This document shows positions 1 to 9,149 of a DNA stretch of 52,846 nucleotides, in pieces (position 1 is the first letter of the stretch; the number at the start of each line of letters is the position of its first letter). A model generated the notes under the pieces. It ran no database searches, was not told the DNA's origin, and was given only the letters and a program-made list of their open reading frames with translations. This DNA is from Candidatus Eiseniibacteriota bacterium (lineage in GTDB: Bacteria; Eisenbacteria; RBG-16-71-46): positions 1-52,846 of the forward strand of contig JANYBS010000198.1 in NCBI GenBank assembly GCA_025360715.1, read 5' to 3'. A program made the translations under genes and the position numbers.

Positions 1-90
1 CACGCGCATGCCATACGCCTCATCGCCGAGGCGCAGCACCGCGAGCAATACCAACTGCTCGAACTCTCCCAAGTACAGGTCGTCGCTCAT
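1..90 (-). CDS. PadR family transcriptional regulator, N-terminal fragment
   Basis: Only the first 30 codons are in the window; the gene runs off the left edge. The translation opens MSDDLYLGEF and continues EQLVLLAVLRLGDEAYGMRV, which matches the start of PadR winged-helix repressors. These sense small molecules or stress and often control neighbouring transport genes. The ATG is at 90-88. No Shine-Dalgarno is visible, and a -10 box ends 9 bases upstream, so the message may be leaderless. A perfect 15-base palindrome overlaps that -10 box, which suggests autorepression. The gene follows pyrF on the same strand after a 90-base gap. The family call is firm for such a short piece; the regulated target is unknown. 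Confidence 0.75.
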   Translation of the reverse strand, partial: MSDDLYLGEFEQLVLLAVLRLGDEAYGMRV

Positions 91-93
91 GAT

Positions 94-108
94 TTCTACA
101 TTGTAGAA
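94..108. promoter_or_regulatory. Palindromic operator upstream of the PadR gene
   Basis: A perfect palindrome TTCTACA-T-TGTAGAA (7+1+7) lies 4 bases upstream of the PadR start codon and overlaps the predicted -10 box. PadR proteins commonly autoregulate through palindromes containing a TACA/TGTA core, so this is probably the binding site of the adjacent regulator. That assignment is inference. Confidence 0.6.
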
Positions 109-130
109 CAAACCGGTACATCGGCGTCAA
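100..130 (-). promoter_or_regulatory. Predicted padR promoter
   Basis: On the minus strand a -35 TTGACG (130-125) is separated by 19 bases from a -10 TACAAT (105-100). The spacer is slightly long. The -10 ends 9 bases before the ATG, so transcription would begin at or within a few bases of the start codon. Confidence 0.45.
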
Positions 131-180
131 GAGAGAATTCACGGCCATGCGGCGGCCTCGAGCAGCGGCCGAACAGCCGG

Positions 181-912
181 CTACGCCCCCGCGCCGGCCA
201 GCGCGCGGTCGCGTTCGGCGCGGGCCGCGTGCAATGCGCTGCGGATGTCCGCGGCGGCAGTGACCGCGCGGCCCAGCACGAGCAGGCTTGCGCCGCCGCG
301 CACCGCGCTCTCGACCGTGGCGACGCGCCTCTGGTCGTGGCTCTCGCCGCCGGCCATTCGGATGCCGGGCGTGACCGCGTAGAAATCGCGGCCCAGGCGC
401 TCGCGCAGGCCACTCACATCGGCGGCCGAACACACCACGCCGAGCGCGCCGGCCTGCTCGCTCAGCTGCGTGAGCGCGGCGGCGGTGGCGAGCAGGTCGA
501 AGGGCTGCGTGAATCCCGGCGGCATCGCGGCGGGATCGAGGCTCGTGAGCAGCGTCACCGCGACCACCTGCGTGGCGCCGCCCGCATCGCGGATACCGGC
601 CACCGCGGCCGCGACCATCTCGGCGCCGCCGGTCGCGTGCACGGTGAGCAGGTCCGCGCCGATGCGCGCCGCCGATCCTGCCGCGCCCTGCACGGTGTTG
701 GGGATGTCGTGCAGCTTCAGGTCCAGGAACACGCGCCGGCCGCGGGCCTTGAGCTCGCGCACAGCGGCCGGACCTTCGCTCGCGAAGAGCTCGAGGCCGA
801 TCTTGGCGTATTCGGGGCCCTCGCCCAGCGCGTCGTGCAGCGCCAGTGCAGACTTCAGATCAGGCACATCGAACGCGATCGCGAACTCGCTCAAGCGACT
901 CGTGAGATTCAT
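181..912 (-). CDS. pyrF: Orotidine 5'-phosphate decarboxylase
   Basis: This 243-residue protein decarboxylates OMP to UMP, the last step of de novo UMP synthesis. The family signature DLKLHDIPN is at residues 64-72, with the Asp-Lys-Asp catalytic residues D64, K66 and D69. The C-terminal phosphate-binding region (VTPGIRMAGGESHDQRR, then a GGASLLVLGRAV stretch) is also present. The length is normal for the short bacterial form. It is the last pyrimidine gene of the minus-strand operon, 27 bases after pyrD, and is the only pyr junction here that does not overlap. The ATG start has an AGGAG about 10 bases upstream. Confidence 0.95.
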   Translation of the reverse strand: MNLTSRLSEFAIAFDVPDLKSALALHDALGEGPEYAKIGLELFASEGPAAVRELKARGRRVFLDLKLHDIPNTVQGAAGSAARIGADLLTVHATGGAEMVAAAVAGIRDAGGATQVVAVTLLTSLDPAAMPPGFTQPFDLLATAAALTQLSEQAGALGVVCSAADVSGLRERLGRDFYAVTPGIRMAGGESHDQRRVATVESAVRGGASLLVLGRAVTAAADIRSALHAARAERDRALAGAGA

Positions 913-939
913 GGCGTGCGGGCTCCTGTGGGATCGGTG

Positions 940-1932
940 CTAGGGACGCGCGGGTTCTGGCGCGACGACCTGGGCCGGGGCGGCGGAGAACGTGCCGCGC
1001 AGTTCTGAGAGTTGTTTCACGCCGTGCCTGGCGCACCACTCGCGCATCTCGCTCACCACGCGCGGCGCGGCGCCGGCTTCCACGAACGTGGCCGTGCCCA
1101 CTTGCACGGCGGTGGCGCCGGCAGCGATGAACTCCAGCGCGTCGCGGCCGGTCAGGATGCCGCCCGAGCCGATCACGGGGATGCGCACGGCGTTCGCGGC
1201 CTCGTGGCAGCGCGCCAGCGCGAGCGGCTTGATCGCCGGGCCCGAGAGCCCGCCAGTCGCCTTGCCCAGACGCGAGCGCACGCGCTCGAGGTCGATCGCC
1301 ATGCCGACGAACGTGTTCACCGCCGTGAGCGCGTCGGCGCCGCCGGCCTCGCAGGCGCGCGCGGTCTCGCGGATGTCGGTCACATCGGGCGACAGCTTGG
1401 CGATCAGGGGCAGCTTCGTGAGCCTGCGAAGCAAGCCCATGGTGTCTTCCAGCCGCTTCGGCACCGCCCAGAAACGCGCGCCGCCCGCGGCCACGTTGGG
1501 GCAGCTGAAGTTGATCTCGAACGCGCCGATGCCGCGCTCACCGCCCAGCGCATTCAAGAGCGTGGCCAGTTCTTCGGGCGTCTCGCCGCCCACGCTGGCG
1601 ATCACGGTCGCCTGAAGCTCGCGCAGGCGCGGCAGCTTCTCGTCACGGAAGCGGTGCAGACCCACATTCTCGAGCCCGATGCTATTGAGCATGCCGCTCG
1701 GCGTCTCGGCGATGCGCGTGGGCGGATTGCCCGAGCGCGGCTCGCACGTGACCGTCTTGGTGACCACACCGCCCAACGCGCGCAAGTCGACCACATGCGC
1801 GTACTCGTCGCCATAGCCGAACGTGCCCGACGCCGTAAGGACCGGATTGCGAAGCATCAGGCTGCCGATGCGAACGCTCAGGTCCACTTTTGATCCCGCG
1901 ACCGGCTTGCCCCATGCGCGTGTGTGGCTCAT
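940..1932 (-). CDS. pyrD: Dihydroorotate dehydrogenase B (NAD+), catalytic subunit
   Basis: This 330-residue class 1B dihydroorotate dehydrogenase is an FMN TIM barrel that oxidises dihydroorotate to orotate. The substrate loop NFSCPN is at residues 141-146, with C144 as the catalytic base typical of class 1 enzymes; class 2 enzymes use Ser. NSIGLEN and the GSGGI phosphate-binding motif near residue 256 are also visible. The pairing with pyrK, whose stop overlaps this ATG by four bases (ATGA at 1932-1929), supports the heterotetrameric NAD-linked 1B type. A weak Shine-Dalgarno fits translational coupling to pyrK. Confidence 0.95.
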   Translation of the reverse strand: MSHTRAWGKPVAGSKVDLSVRIGSLMLRNPVLTASGTFGYGDEYAHVVDLRALGGVVTKTVTCEPRSGNPPTRIAETPSGMLNSIGLENVGLHRFRDEKLPRLRELQATVIASVGGETPEELATLLNALGGERGIGAFEINFSCPNVAAGGARFWAVPKRLEDTMGLLRRLTKLPLIAKLSPDVTDIRETARACEAGGADALTAVNTFVGMAIDLERVRSRLGKATGGLSGPAIKPLALARCHEAANAVRIPVIGSGGILTGRDALEFIAAGATAVQVGTATFVEAGAAPRVVSEMREWCARHGVKQLSELRGTFSAAPAQVVAPEPARP

Positions 1933-2837
1933 TCGATAAGGTCCCAGTCGAGGTCATGCGCTTCGAATACCGGGCCATCGGTGCAACACATGGCGAACTC
2001 GGGGTTGCCTTTGAGCGAAGCGGCTTCGGCGCCCAGCGCGAGCACCGCCTGGCGCGCCGACTGGCTGCGCGGCAGCGGGCAGCCGCGGCAGACACCGGTG
2101 CCGCACGCCATGACCGACTCCATCGCCAGATGCGCGGGCACGCCGTGACGCAGACCGAAGCGCGCGATCGCGCCGAGCATGCCGTGCGGGCCGCAGGCGT
2201 GGATCACGTGCGGCGTGCTCCCCCACTGGGCTTGCAGTTGGTCGAGCAGTTGCACCACGTTGCCCTTGAAGCCGCGGCTGCCGTCGTCGGTCGCCAGATG
2301 CAGACGTCCACCCGCCTTGGCGATGCGCTCGCGCGCCTCACCCAGGCCGATCAGCAGCTCCTTCTCGCGGGCGCCAAAGACGAACTCGCACTTGCGGCCT
2401 TGCGCGGCCAGCGCGTCGGCGGCCATCAACAAGGGCGCTACGCCGCGGCCGCCGGCGACCAGCACCGGCGTGCCCGATGCCTCGAGCGGATAGCCCACGC
2501 CGAGCGGGCCCGTCACCTCGACGCTCGCGCCCGCTTCGAGCGCCGCGATCGCGCGCGTGCCCACGCCCACCGGCGAGTACAGGAAGCCCAGCTCGATCGG
2601 TCCCGGTTTGCCCGCACGCGCGCGCTTGCGCACGGCGCCGGCGATACTCATGGGGCGAGGGAGCAGCACGGGCGAGGGCGGCGTGAGCAGCAGTTGCACG
2701 AACTGGCCAGCCACTGGCATATGGAAGTCGCTCGCGACCTCGAGCTCGAGCCAACGGAAGCCGCGCGCGTAGTCGCGCTGCATGACGACCGTGGCGGTGA
2801 CCTGCTTCCAGAGCCGCTGCTTGGCCGCAACGCTCAC
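1929..2837 (-). CDS. pyrK: Dihydroorotate dehydrogenase B, electron transfer subunit
   Basis: This 302-residue iron-sulfur flavoprotein passes electrons from the PyrD FMN to NAD+. RPMSIA at residues 61-66 is the FAD-binding motif of ferredoxin-reductase-like proteins, followed by an NAD-binding domain (VLVAGGRGVAPLL). Near the C-terminus C245, C250, C253 and C284 or C285 form the [2Fe-2S] ligand set (CGTGVCRGC ... CC). It starts with GTG at 2837-2835, overlapping the stop of the TPR lipoprotein gene by four bases (GTGA), and overlaps pyrD by four bases. At 302 residues it is somewhat longer than the roughly 260 of Bacillus PyrK. Confidence 0.93.
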   Translation of the reverse strand: MSVAAKQRLWKQVTATVVMQRDYARGFRWLELEVASDFHMPVAGQFVQLLLTPPSPVLLPRPMSIAGAVRKRARAGKPGPIELGFLYSPVGVGTRAIAALEAGASVEVTGPLGVGYPLEASGTPVLVAGGRGVAPLLMAADALAAQGRKCEFVFGAREKELLIGLGEARERIAKAGGRLHLATDDGSRGFKGNVVQLLDQLQAQWGSTPHVIHACGPHGMLGAIARFGLRHGVPAHLAMESVMACGTGVCRGCPLPRSQSARQAVLALGAEAASLKGNPEFAMCCTDGPVFEAHDLDWDLIE

Positions 2838-4777
2838 GGCTTCGAGCCCTTCTTCGTGGTGTCGGGCGGCGCGGCAGGCGTGATCGCAGGCGGTACCGGG
2901 TTCGCCGCCGGCAGCATGGGCGGGCCGATACGCGTGGAGTCCGGCGAGGCCGCAGGCGTCACGACCGGCGGCGCAGGCGGAGGCGCCGAGGGATTCATGC
3001 CCGGCGGCATCATCGAAGGGGCCAGCGCATTGTGGCGCGTGGTATCGGCCGGAGCATTGCCCGGAGGCATGCCTGGAGGCATACCCGGGGGCATACCCGG
3101 AAGCATGCCGGGCGGCGCAAGGCCCGGCTGCGGCATGCCCGGCGGCATGTTCGGCTGCCCGCCCTGCGGCATCCCGTTCGGCCCGCGGCCGAACAGCGTG
3201 CCCGGTCGCCCCAAGGAATCACGGGGTGCTCCAAAACGCTCGCCCTCCATGCCAAAACGCGGGCGCATGCGGCCCAGCGAGTCCGTGACCATACCGCCCG
3301 GCGTGCCGAGCGCAGGCGTGGTCGCCGGCGGCTTGGCGAGCGCCGTGGTATCGGGCGGCGGCGGCGGCGCGGGCTTGGGCATCACGATCAGGTTCTCGGG
3401 CACGCTCTGGCCTTCGGACTCCAGGTAGTCACGCGCGGCCAGCTGCGCTTCGGTCGCGGGATATTCATGCACGACCTTCCAGAACAGCGAGTCGGCAGAG
3501 GCCTTGCGGTCGAGCTTGCGACTCAGCACCCACGCCTGCGCGTTGAGTGCGCGCGCCGCAACGGGCTTGCCCGGATACTGGTCCACGACCTTGCCGTATT
3601 CTTCCAGCGCGCGTTCGGGCTTCTCGAGCTGGAACAAGTAGAGCTCGGCGGTGAGGAAGCTGGCCTCGGCCTTCTTCTCGAGCGAATCGGCGCCCGCGCC
3701 TTTGCGGTACTGCATGATGCGGCCCAGGTTGTCCGAGCGCTGCTGCGCCTGCGCCGCGTAGGGCGTCTGGCCGAACTGGTCCTTCACGGTCGAATATTCC
3801 TGCAGCGCGCGGTCGAAGTCGTCGCCCAGCGTCTCGTACGTGTAGCCCGTGCGGTACTGCGCCTCGGCGGCGACCGGCGTCTTGGGATAGTCCTGCAGCA
3901 CGTGCGCGTATTGCTCGAGCGCTTCCTTCATGCGCCCGGCCAGCAGATGCGCGGTGCCGATGCGCAGGGTGAGCTTGCCGTAGCGGTCGTTGTTCACGCT
4001 GGGCAGTTCGCCCGGCTTGGGGGTGGCCGGCGCCGGCGTGTGGCCGAGCTCGCCATTGAGGGCCGCCAGCTCTTCGTCGTACTTGCGCGCGCTCTCCAGG
4101 CAGTCCACTTCGCGGTTGAAGAACTGGAAGCGCTCCTCATCGTTGAACACGTCGAGCGAGATCTGGTGGAAGTCCTTACGCGCGCTGTCGAAATCGCCCT
4201 GCTGGAAGCGCGCTTCGGCGCGTTGGCGCAGCGCACGGGCGACAAGGTCGCTCTTGGGATAGCTCTTCAGGATGCGACTCGCATCGTCGGCGGCTTCGGC
4301 GTAGCGCTGCATCGATACGTAGGCGCGCGCGCGTTCGAGCAGCGCGTAGGGCGCCAGCTCGCTCTTGGGCGCCATCTTGAGGAAGTCGTCGAACGTATCG
4401 ACCGCCTGCGGATAGCGCCTCGCCTGCCGGTACGCGAGGCCCAGATAGAACGCGGCCTCGGCGCGCAGCTCACTTTTCTTGAAGTGCTCCGGGAAGTCCT
4501 GAAGCATCGAGACGGTCTGCAGCGGATCCTCGCGGCCGATCAACGCGCGCGCCCAGAGCAGGAAGGCGTCATCCACCCATTTGGACTTGGGATAGTCGCT
4601 GAGCACCTTCTTGGAGTAGTCGATGCTCTTGGTGAAGTTCTGCACCTGCGAGCCATCGCGGTCGACCTGATAGGGCTTGCCGTCGGTGGCCTTGAAGTAG
4701 TATTTCCGCGCTAGGTAGAGCGTGTTGTAGTACGCGCACGACGAAGCGAGCATGCCGAGCGCTGCGACCAGCAACAC
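2834..4777 (-). CDS. TPR-repeat lipoprotein embedded in the pyrimidine operon
   Basis: The protein has a lipoprotein signal (LASSC), many tetratricopeptide-like helix pairs over roughly residues 40-440 of the BamD/YbgF kind, and a low-complexity tail rich in Pro, Gly and Met (GMPPGMPPGMPPG). It is probably an envelope scaffold or assembly factor; the exact role is unknown. The boundary given uses GTG at 4777-4775, the first conventional start, but that leaves a signal peptide without basic residues and has no Shine-Dalgarno nearby. A CTG at 4801-4799 would add SRRVVSG ahead of the hydrophobic core. It lies 4 bases after a perfect AGGAGG (4811-4806) and overlaps the carB stop as CTGA. The 3' end overlaps pyrK by GTGA, so it is translated as part of the pyr operon. 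Confidence 0.85.
   Translation of the reverse strand: MLLVAALGMLASSCAYYNTLYLARKYYFKATDGKPYQVDRDGSQVQNFTKSIDYSKKVLSDYPKSKWVDDAFLLWARALIGREDPLQTVSMLQDFPEHFKKSELRAEAAFYLGLAYRQARRYPQAVDTFDDFLKMAPKSELAPYALLERARAYVSMQRYAEAADDASRILKSYPKSDLVARALRQRAEARFQQGDFDSARKDFHQISLDVFNDEERFQFFNREVDCLESARKYDEELAALNGELGHTPAPATPKPGELPSVNNDRYGKLTLRIGTAHLLAGRMKEALEQYAHVLQDYPKTPVAAEAQYRTGYTYETLGDDFDRALQEYSTVKDQFGQTPYAAQAQQRSDNLGRIMQYRKGAGADSLEKKAEASFLTAELYLFQLEKPERALEEYGKVVDQYPGKPVAARALNAQAWVLSRKLDRKASADSLFWKVVHEYPATEAQLAARDYLESEGQSVPENLIVMPKPAPPPPPDTTALAKPPATTPALGTPGGMVTDSLGRMRPRFGMEGERFGAPRDSLGRPGTLFGRGPNGMPQGGQPNMPPGMPQPGLAPPGMLPGMPPGMPPGMPPGNAPADTTRHNALAPSMMPPGMNPSAPPPAPPVVTPAASPDSTRIGPPMLPAANPVPPAITPAAPPDTTKKGSKP
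3040..3165 (-). repeat. Pro-Gly-Met coding repeat in the TPR lipoprotein
   Basis: Imperfect tandem repeats of about 12 bases encode MPPG/GMPQ-type units, seen on the plus strand as recurring ggcatgcccggagg-like blocks. They form the disordered tail of the lipoprotein. Tandem codon repeats like this are prone to length change. Confidence 0.7.
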
Positions 4778-4797
4778 GCCACTTACGACTCGACGGC

Positions 4798-7700
4798 TCA
4801 GAGCGCCTCCTGCAGCGATGTCACATCGAGCGGCCCGCGCGTGAGCGCCTCCATACCGGAGACGGCAGCGACCGCGCCGGCGACCGTGGTGATGACCGGG
4901 ATCCCTAGCGCCACCGCGCGCTCACGGATCGCCTTCTCATCGTACTCCGTCTGCCGGCCGAGCGGCGTGTTGAGCACCAATTGGATCTCCCCATTCTCCA
5001 TGAGGTCCACGACGTGAGGACGGCCCTCGTGCACCTTGAAGACCTCGCGGCAGTCCACCCCGTTGCGGCGCAGGAAGCGGGCCGTGCCGCGGGTGGCCAC
5101 CAGTCCATACCCCAGTTCGACCAGTTTCATCGCCATGAAAGTGATCGCACGCTTGTCGTCGTCGCGAATACTCATGAAAACCGTGCCCGAGGCCGGAAGT
5201 GGCTCGCCCGAGCCCAGATGTGCCTTGGCGAGCGCGCGTCCAAAGTCCAGATCGCGACCCATGACCTCGCCAGTCGACTTCATCTCGGGGCCCAGCAACG
5301 CGTCCTCGCCTGGGAAGCGGCTGAACGGCAGCACCGGTTTCTTGATGCTCACCATGGTGATCTCGGGCTCGACCGGACGGATGTCACTGAGCCGCTCGCC
5401 CACCATGACGCGGGCGGCGAGCCGCGCCAGCGGCACGCCGACTGCCTTGCTCACGAACGGCACGGTGCGTGAGGCACGCGGATTGGCCTCGAGCACGAAC
5501 ACCTGGTCGTGCCGCACCGCGTACTGCACGTTCATGAGGCCCTTCACGCCAAGCGCGTGGGCCAGCACGGCGGTGATGCGCTTGACCTCGTTCACGGTGT
5601 GATCGCCCAGCGTGAAGGGCGGGATCACGCACGTGGAGTCGCCCGAGTGGATGCCGGCTTCCTCGATGTGCTCCATGACCGCGCCGAGCATGACGGTCTC
5701 GCCGTCGGCGATGGCGTCGACGTCGACCTCGAGCGCGCCCTCGAGGAACTTGTCGAGCAGCACGGGCTCCTCGCTCGAGATGAGCGCCTCGCGCAGCAGC
5801 CAGTCCTCGAGCTCATCGGGCGCGTAGACCACGCGCATGCCGCGGCCACCGAGCACGTACGAAGGCCGCACCAGCAACGGGAAGCCGAGCTCCGATGCAA
5901 ACGCCAGCGCCTCTTCGCGCGTGGCGGCGATGCGGCTCTCGGGCTGACGCAGGCCGAGCGATTCGACCAGCTCGCGGAAGCGCGAGCGGTTCTCGGCAAG
6001 GTCGAGGCCGTCATAAGAAGTGCCAAGCAAGGGCACACCGGCCTCGTGCAATGCCTTCGACAGCTTGAGCGGCGTCTGGCCGCCCAGCTGCACGATGACG
6101 CCGATGGGATTCTCGCAGTCGACGATGTTGAGCACGTCCTCGGCCGTGAGCGGCTCGAAGTAGAGCCGGCTCGACACGTCGTAGTCGGTGCTCACGGTCT
6201 CGGGATTCGAGTTCGCCATGAGCACCTCGAACCCGCGCGTCTTGAGTTCGAGCGCCGCCTGCACACAGCAGTAGTCGAACTCCAGACCCTGGCCGATGCG
6301 GTTGGGGCCGCTGCCCAGGATGAGCACGCGCGGCTTCTTGGGCTCGGGCGTCTCGGTCTCTTCTTCGTAGGTCGAATAGAAGTACGGCGTCTCCGCCGCG
6401 AACTCAGCGCCGCAGGTATCGACCGCCTTCATGACCGGGATGATGCCCGCCGCCTTGCGCTTGGCGCGCACCTGGGGCTCGGTCATCCCGAAGCGGAACG
6501 CCAGATGGCGATCGGAGAAGCCCAAGCGCTTGGCCCTGCGCACGCGGTCGTCGTCCCAGCCCGTATCCATGAGCAGTCTGTCGAACTCCGTGATCCGCGC
6601 CATCTGATGCAGGAACCACGGGTCGATGCCGGTGAGCGCGCTGAGGGAAGCCGGCGTCTCGCCAGCAGCGAGTGCGCGGAACAGGTCGCGCAAGCGGTCC
6701 GGGTGCGGCTCGCGCAGGCTCATCTGCAGCGTCTCGATCTGCTCGGGCGCCGCCGGCCCCGGCAGCAGGTCGCCGCCGGTCTCGAGCGCGCGCCAGCCTT
6801 TGAGCAGCGCCTCGGGGAACGTACGGCCGATCGCCATGACCTCGCCCACCGACTTCATCTTGGTGCCCAGCCGGCGGTCGGCGGCGCGAAACTTCTCGAA
6901 CGCCCACTTGGGGATCTTGACCACGCAGTAATCCAGCGACGGCTCGAAGCACGCGGGCGTCTTCTGGGTGATGTCGTTGGGGATCTCATCCAGCGTGAGC
7001 CCGGCTGCGAGCAGCGCCGAGATCTTGGCGATCGGAAAGCCCGTCGCCTTGGACGCCAGCGCCGAACTGCGCGAGACACGCGGGTTCATCTCGATGATGC
7101 GCATCTCGCCCGTGTCGGGGTGAACGCTGAACTGGATGTTGCAGCCGCCGGCCTCGATCTTGATCTCGCGGATGATCTTGATCGCCGCATCCCGCATGCG
7201 CTGGTAGCAGTGATCGCTCAGCGTCTGCGCGGGCGCCACCGTGATCGAGTCGCCCGTGTGCACGCCCATGGGATCGAAGTTCTCGATCGCGCAGACGATC
7301 ACCACGTTGTCCGCGCGGTCGCGCATGACCTCGAGCTCGAACTCCTTCCAGCCCAGCAGGCATTCTTCGATGAGGATGCTGCCGTTGGGGCTGGCGGCGA
7401 TGCCGATGCGCACGGCCTCGCGAAGGCTGCGGCGGTCCATCACCAGGCCCGAGCCCTGCCCGCCCAGCGTGAACGACGAGCGGATCACGAGCGGATAGCC
7501 CAGTTGTTCGCCCAACGCCACGGCGTCGGCGACGCTGGTGGCGTAGCCGCTCTTGGGCAGCAGCATGCCCGCATGCTCCATGGCCTTCTTGAAGAGGTCG
7601 CGGTCCTCGGCCTTCTCGATCGCTTCGAGCGAAGCGCCGATGAGTTTGACGCCATACTTGGCCAGCACGCCGCTCTTGGCGAGCGCCACGGCAAGATTGA

Positions 7701-7986
7701 GCGCCGTCTGGCCACCCAACGTAGGCAGCAGCGAATCCGGGCGCTCCTTGGCGATGATCGCCTCGGCGATCTCGGGCAGCAGCGGCTCGATGTACGTGTG
7801 ATCGGCGAACTCGGGATCCGTCATGATCGTGGCGGGGTTCGAGTTCAGCAGCACCACCTCGCAGCCGAGCGACTTGAGCGCGCGGCAACCCTGCGTGCCC
7901 GAGTAATCGAACTCGCACGCCTGCCCGATCACGATGGGGCCGGCGCCCAGGACCATGACCTTCTGGATGTCGGTGCGCTTGGGCAT
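4798..7986 (-). CDS. carB: Carbamoyl-phosphate synthase large subunit
   Basis: This 1062-residue synthetase makes carbamoyl phosphate from bicarbonate, ATP and ammonia supplied by CarA, feeding pyrimidine and arginine synthesis. Two homologous ATP-grasp halves are visible. The N-half starts [20 protein letters not shown] and contains FEYD-type motifs and [16 protein letters not shown]. The C-half begins at [20 protein letters not shown] and contains [18 protein letters not shown]-terminal MGS-like allosteric domain follows. The frame is open further upstream, but ATG 7986-7984 has GGAGGAG just before it and overlaps the carA stop by one base (TGATG). The length equals that of E. coli CarB within a few residues. 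Confidence 0.97.
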   Translation of the reverse strand: MPKRTDIQKVMVLGAGPIVIGQACEFDYSGTQGCRALKSLGCEVVLLNSNPATIMTDPEFADHTYIEPLLPEIAEAIIAKERPDSLLPTLGGQTALNLAVALAKSGVLAKYGVKLIGASLEAIEKAEDRDLFKKAMEHAGMLLPKSGYATSVADAVALGEQLGYPLVIRSSFTLGGQGSGLVMDRRSLREAVRIGIAASPNGSILIEECLLGWKEFELEVMRDRADNVVIVCAIENFDPMGVHTGDSITVAPAQTLSDHCYQRMRDAAIKIIREIKIEAGGCNIQFSVHPDTGEMRIIEMNPRVSRSSALASKATGFPIAKISALLAAGLTLDEIPNDITQKTPACFEPSLDYCVVKIPKWAFEKFRAADRRLGTKMKSVGEVMAIGRTFPEALLKGWRALETGGDLLPGPAAPEQIETLQMSLREPHPDRLRDLFRALAAGETPASLSALTGIDPWFLHQMARITEFDRLLMDTGWDDDRVRRAKRLGFSDRHLAFRFGMTEPQVRAKRKAAGIIPVMKAVDTCGAEFAAETPYFYSTYEEETETPEPKKPRVLILGSGPNRIGQGLEFDYCCVQAALELKTRGFEVLMANSNPETVSTDYDVSSRLYFEPLTAEDVLNIVDCENPIGVIVQLGGQTPLKLSKALHEAGVPLLGTSYDGLDLAENRSRFRELVESLGLRQPESRIAATREEALAFASELGFPLLVRPSYVLGGRGMRVVYAPDELEDWLLREALISSEEPVLLDKFLEGALEVDVDAIADGETVMLGAVMEHIEEAGIHSGDSTCVIPPFTLGDHTVNEVKRITAVLAHALGVKGLMNVQYAVRHDQVFVLEANPRASRTVPFVSKAVGVPLARLAARVMVGERLSDIRPVEPEITMVSIKKPVLPFSRFPGEDALLGPEMKSTGEVMGRDLDFGRALAKAHLGSGEPLPASGTVFMSIRDDDKRAITFMAMKLVELGYGLVATRGTARFLRRNGVDCREVFKVHEGRPHVVDLMENGEIQLVLNTPLGRQTEYDEKAIRERAVALGIPVITTVAGAVAAVSGMEALTRGPLDVTSLQEAL

Positions 7987-9149
7987 CAGTCCACTCCTCC
8001 CGCGAGCACGGGTTGCAGGCGCTTGCCGCTGCGGCGCGAGACCGCTTGGGCGAAGGCGCGGAACCACGGGCGCGAATCATGCGGGCCGGGCGCCGCTTCG
8101 GGGTGGTACTGGCAGCTGAACACGGGCAGCGTCTTGTGCACCATGCCTTCGAGCGTGCCGTCGTTGCCGCTGAAATGCGTGAGATCGAACTCGCCCATGG
8201 GCAATGTGTCCTCGACCACGTAGAAGCCGTGGTTCTGGCTCGTGATCTCGACCACTCCCGTGCGCCGGTCGATCACCGGATGGTTCGCGCCGCGATGACC
8301 GAACTTGAGCTTGCCGGTCTTCGCGCCGAACGCGAGGCCCAGAAGCTGGTGCCCCAGGCAGATGCCCAGCGTGGGCACCTGCTGCGCCACTTCGCGCGCC
8401 GCGGCGATGGCGAAATCGAGCGGCTCGGGGTCTCCCGGGCCGTTCGAGAGCAGCACGCCGTCGGGATTCATGGCCAGTACGTCGCGCGCGCTCGTGCGGG
8501 CCGGCACCACGCGCACGCGGAAGCCCTCGGCGCGCAGGCGGCGCAGGATGTTGAATTTGACGCCGAAGTCGAACGCCACGCACAGCGGCCGGCCTCGTTC
8601 GGCCGCGGGCTCGTGCTCCACAGCCCCGGCACCGGTCCACCAGTAGGGCTCCACGCACGTGACCACGTCGGCCAGCGCGAGGCCGACCATGCTCGGGCTC
8701 TTGCGCGCCTTCTCGACCAGCGCGTCGGCGTCGCTCGAGAGCGTGGACAGGCAGCCGCGCATGGTGCCCGCATCGCGCAGGTGGCGCACCAGTGCGCGCG
8801 TGTCGATGCCGCTGATGCCCGGCACGCCGTGCTCGGCGAGCAGGTCGTGCAGCGTGCCCGTGCTGCGCCAGTTGCTCGGCACCTCGCACAGGTCGCGCAC
8901 CACCATCCCCTGCGCGCGCAGCTTGTCGCTCTCCCAGTCCTGGTCGTTCACGCCGTAGTTGCCGATCAGCGGATACGTGAACGTGAGGATCTGGCCGCAG
9001 TATGACGGATCGCTCATCACCTCTTGATAGCCGGTCATGGCGGTGTTGAAGACGACTTCACCCGTCGTCTCGATCGCCGCGCCAAAGCCCTCGCCGCGGA
9101 ACACGCGGCCGTCTTCAAGCGCCAGCATGGCAACGGGGCGCCGGGTCAC
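7986..9149 (-). CDS. carA: Carbamoyl-phosphate synthase small subunit (glutaminase)
   Basis: This 387-residue glutamine amidotransferase hydrolyses glutamine and tunnels ammonia to CarB. The N-terminal CarA-specific domain is followed by a class I GATase domain with the nucleophile motif [14 protein letters not shown] and the downstream [10 protein letters not shown] His/Glu site. It starts with GTG at 9149-9147, with GGAG 7 bases upstream, and overlaps the pyrC stop by four bases (GTGA). The stop shares one base with the carB ATG. Its place inside the pyr operon suggests this CarAB copy serves pyrimidine synthesis first. Confidence 0.96.
   Translation of the reverse strand: MTRRPVAMLALEDGRVFRGEGFGAAIETTGEVVFNTAMTGYQEVMSDPSYCGQILTFTYPLIGNYGVNDQDWESDKLRAQGMVVRDLCEVPSNWRSTGTLHDLLAEHGVPGISGIDTRALVRHLRDAGTMRGCLSTLSSDADALVEKARKSPSMVGLALADVVTCVEPYWWTGAGAVEHEPAAERGRPLCVAFDFGVKFNILRRLRAEGFRVRVVPARTSARDVLAMNPDGVLLSNGPGDPEPLDFAIAAAREVAQQVPTLGICLGHQLLGLAFGAKTGKLKFGHRGANHPVIDRRTGVVEITSQNHGFYVVEDTLPMGEFDLTHFSGNDGTLEGMVHKTLPVFSCQYHPEAAPGPHDSRPWFRAFAQAVSRRSGKRLQPVLAGGVD

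Noticed and set aside
1890-3428. A 512-codon plus-strand frame with Gly-rich repeats
   Set aside because: Its Gly/Met/Pro repeats are the reverse reading of the lipoprotein tail; the rest is antisense to pyrK.
5509-8223. A 904-codon open frame on the plus strand opposite carB
   Set aside because: Same pattern: low-complexity Arg/His/Ala-rich translation across two conserved genes on the other strand.
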